A stretch of DNA of 64,000 bases, from the NCBI GenBank assembly GCA_951394045.1, contig OX595990.1, positions 2,720,549-2,784,548 of the forward strand, given 5' to 3'. The notes below the pieces were generated by a model. It was given only the letters and a program-made list of their open reading frames with translations. It was not told where the DNA came from and searched no databases. Position numbers and translations under genes: made by a program. This DNA is from Nitzschia sp. DOCU1. Its lineage: Eukaryota > Bacillariophyta > Bacillariophyceae > Bacillariales > Bacillariaceae. Below, in pieces: positions 63,692 through 64,000 of the stretch. The stretch's first letter is position 1, and each line of letters starts with the position of its first letter.

Positions 63692-64000
63692 ATGTCGGAC
63701 AAGCTATCCCGCCACACCAACGCAGTCAACCTAGCACGTCGATACTCGGTTCAAAACGAGAATGATCTCATGCAGGTAAGTTAATATAAAAGACAAAGAT
63801 CTAATTTTGGCATGATGCTCAACATCACGATCTTACTTTCTCTACAATCCTCCCGATACAGGAGAACTTTTTCGAAGAAGGTAAGCACTTCCAATGCTCG
63901 ATCTCGGGATTTCAGTGAAATCCATGCAACTCACCATGTTGTTGTTCGTCTCGGCTATGACAGAGGAGCCTCCCATGAAACCCAAAGTATACGACCATGC
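63692..64000 (+). CDS. 5' end of an intron-containing gene, cut by the window edge
   Basis: From the ATG at 63692: exon 63692-63775 (MSDKLSRHTNAVNLARRYSV...), 86-bp intron, a 19-nt exon at 63862-63880 (ENFFEE), 83-bp intron, and exon 63964 to the window end (EPPMKPKVYDH). All junctions are GT-AG and phases agree (0, then 1). The product is not recognisable from about 48 residues. The N terminus is basic, then acidic. Confidence 0.5.

Noticed and set aside
63402..63734. Open frame of 110 codons overlapping the last gene
   Set aside because: No domain; the splice-consistent gene starting at 63692 is the better reading.

Overview
The window is nuclear DNA of a pennate diatom, most likely Phaeodactylum tricornutum or a close relative. 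The reasons are two fucoxanthin-chlorophyll a/c (Lhcf) antenna genes with the diatom ASAFAP plastid-targeting motif, a divergent HSF-family gene, CRAL-TRIO proteins carrying the diatom-type 'MGRG' C-terminal domain, a PHYLLO-type menaquinone fusion gene, and compact genes with short GT-AG introns (65-251 bp). No prokaryotic operons, rRNA or convincing tRNA were seen. Exon junctions below were read from splice consensus plus reading phase; there is no transcript evidence here.

Layout. 0.6-3.8 kb: a convergent pair of paralogous CRAL-TRIO/'MGRG' proteins. 4.6-15.3 kb: an HemK-like methyltransferase, a 7TM receptor, mitochondrial ribosomal protein uL22m, a small algal protein, a WRAP53/TCAB1 WD40 homologue, a secreted Ser/Asp-rich protein and a conserved membrane protein. 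16.7-20.0 kb: one spliced gene carrying four HSF-type DNA-binding domains. 20.8-27.7 kb: an asparagine synthetase fused to a PLP enzyme, flanked by two Mpv17/PMP22 paralogues. 28.5-30.6 kb: two tandem Lhcf genes. 31.2-37.3 kb: a histidine phosphatase, a DPP8/9-like dipeptidyl peptidase and a COPI-associated membrane protein. 37.9-44.5 kb: a same-strand array of five PhyH-type 2-oxoglutarate oxygenases, three intact and two broken. 44.9-51.9 kb: the 2336-codon PHYLLO gene (MenF-MenD-MenH-MenC plus an SRPBCC domain). 52.2-54.2 kb: a gene with three copies of an unrecognised domain. 54.8-62.8 kb: an Hv1 proton channel, a probable plastid protein, a Cys-rich protein and an IQ/coiled-coil protein. 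A partial gene starts at 63.7 kb.

How the genes relate. Most are unrelated housekeeping or lineage-specific genes. Coherent themes are plastid metabolism (Lhcf antennae, PHYLLO phylloquinone synthesis, a plastid-targeted Mpv17) and local duplication (CRAL-TRIO pair, Mpv17 pair, Lhcf pair, PhyH array, intragenic repeats in the HSF gene and in the 52-54 kb gene). The strongest candidates for something undescribed are the four-domain HSF protein, in which every recognition helix lacks the usual Arg; the triple-repeat gene with two competing splice acceptors; the AsnB-PLP fusion; and the extra C-terminal domain of PHYLLO.
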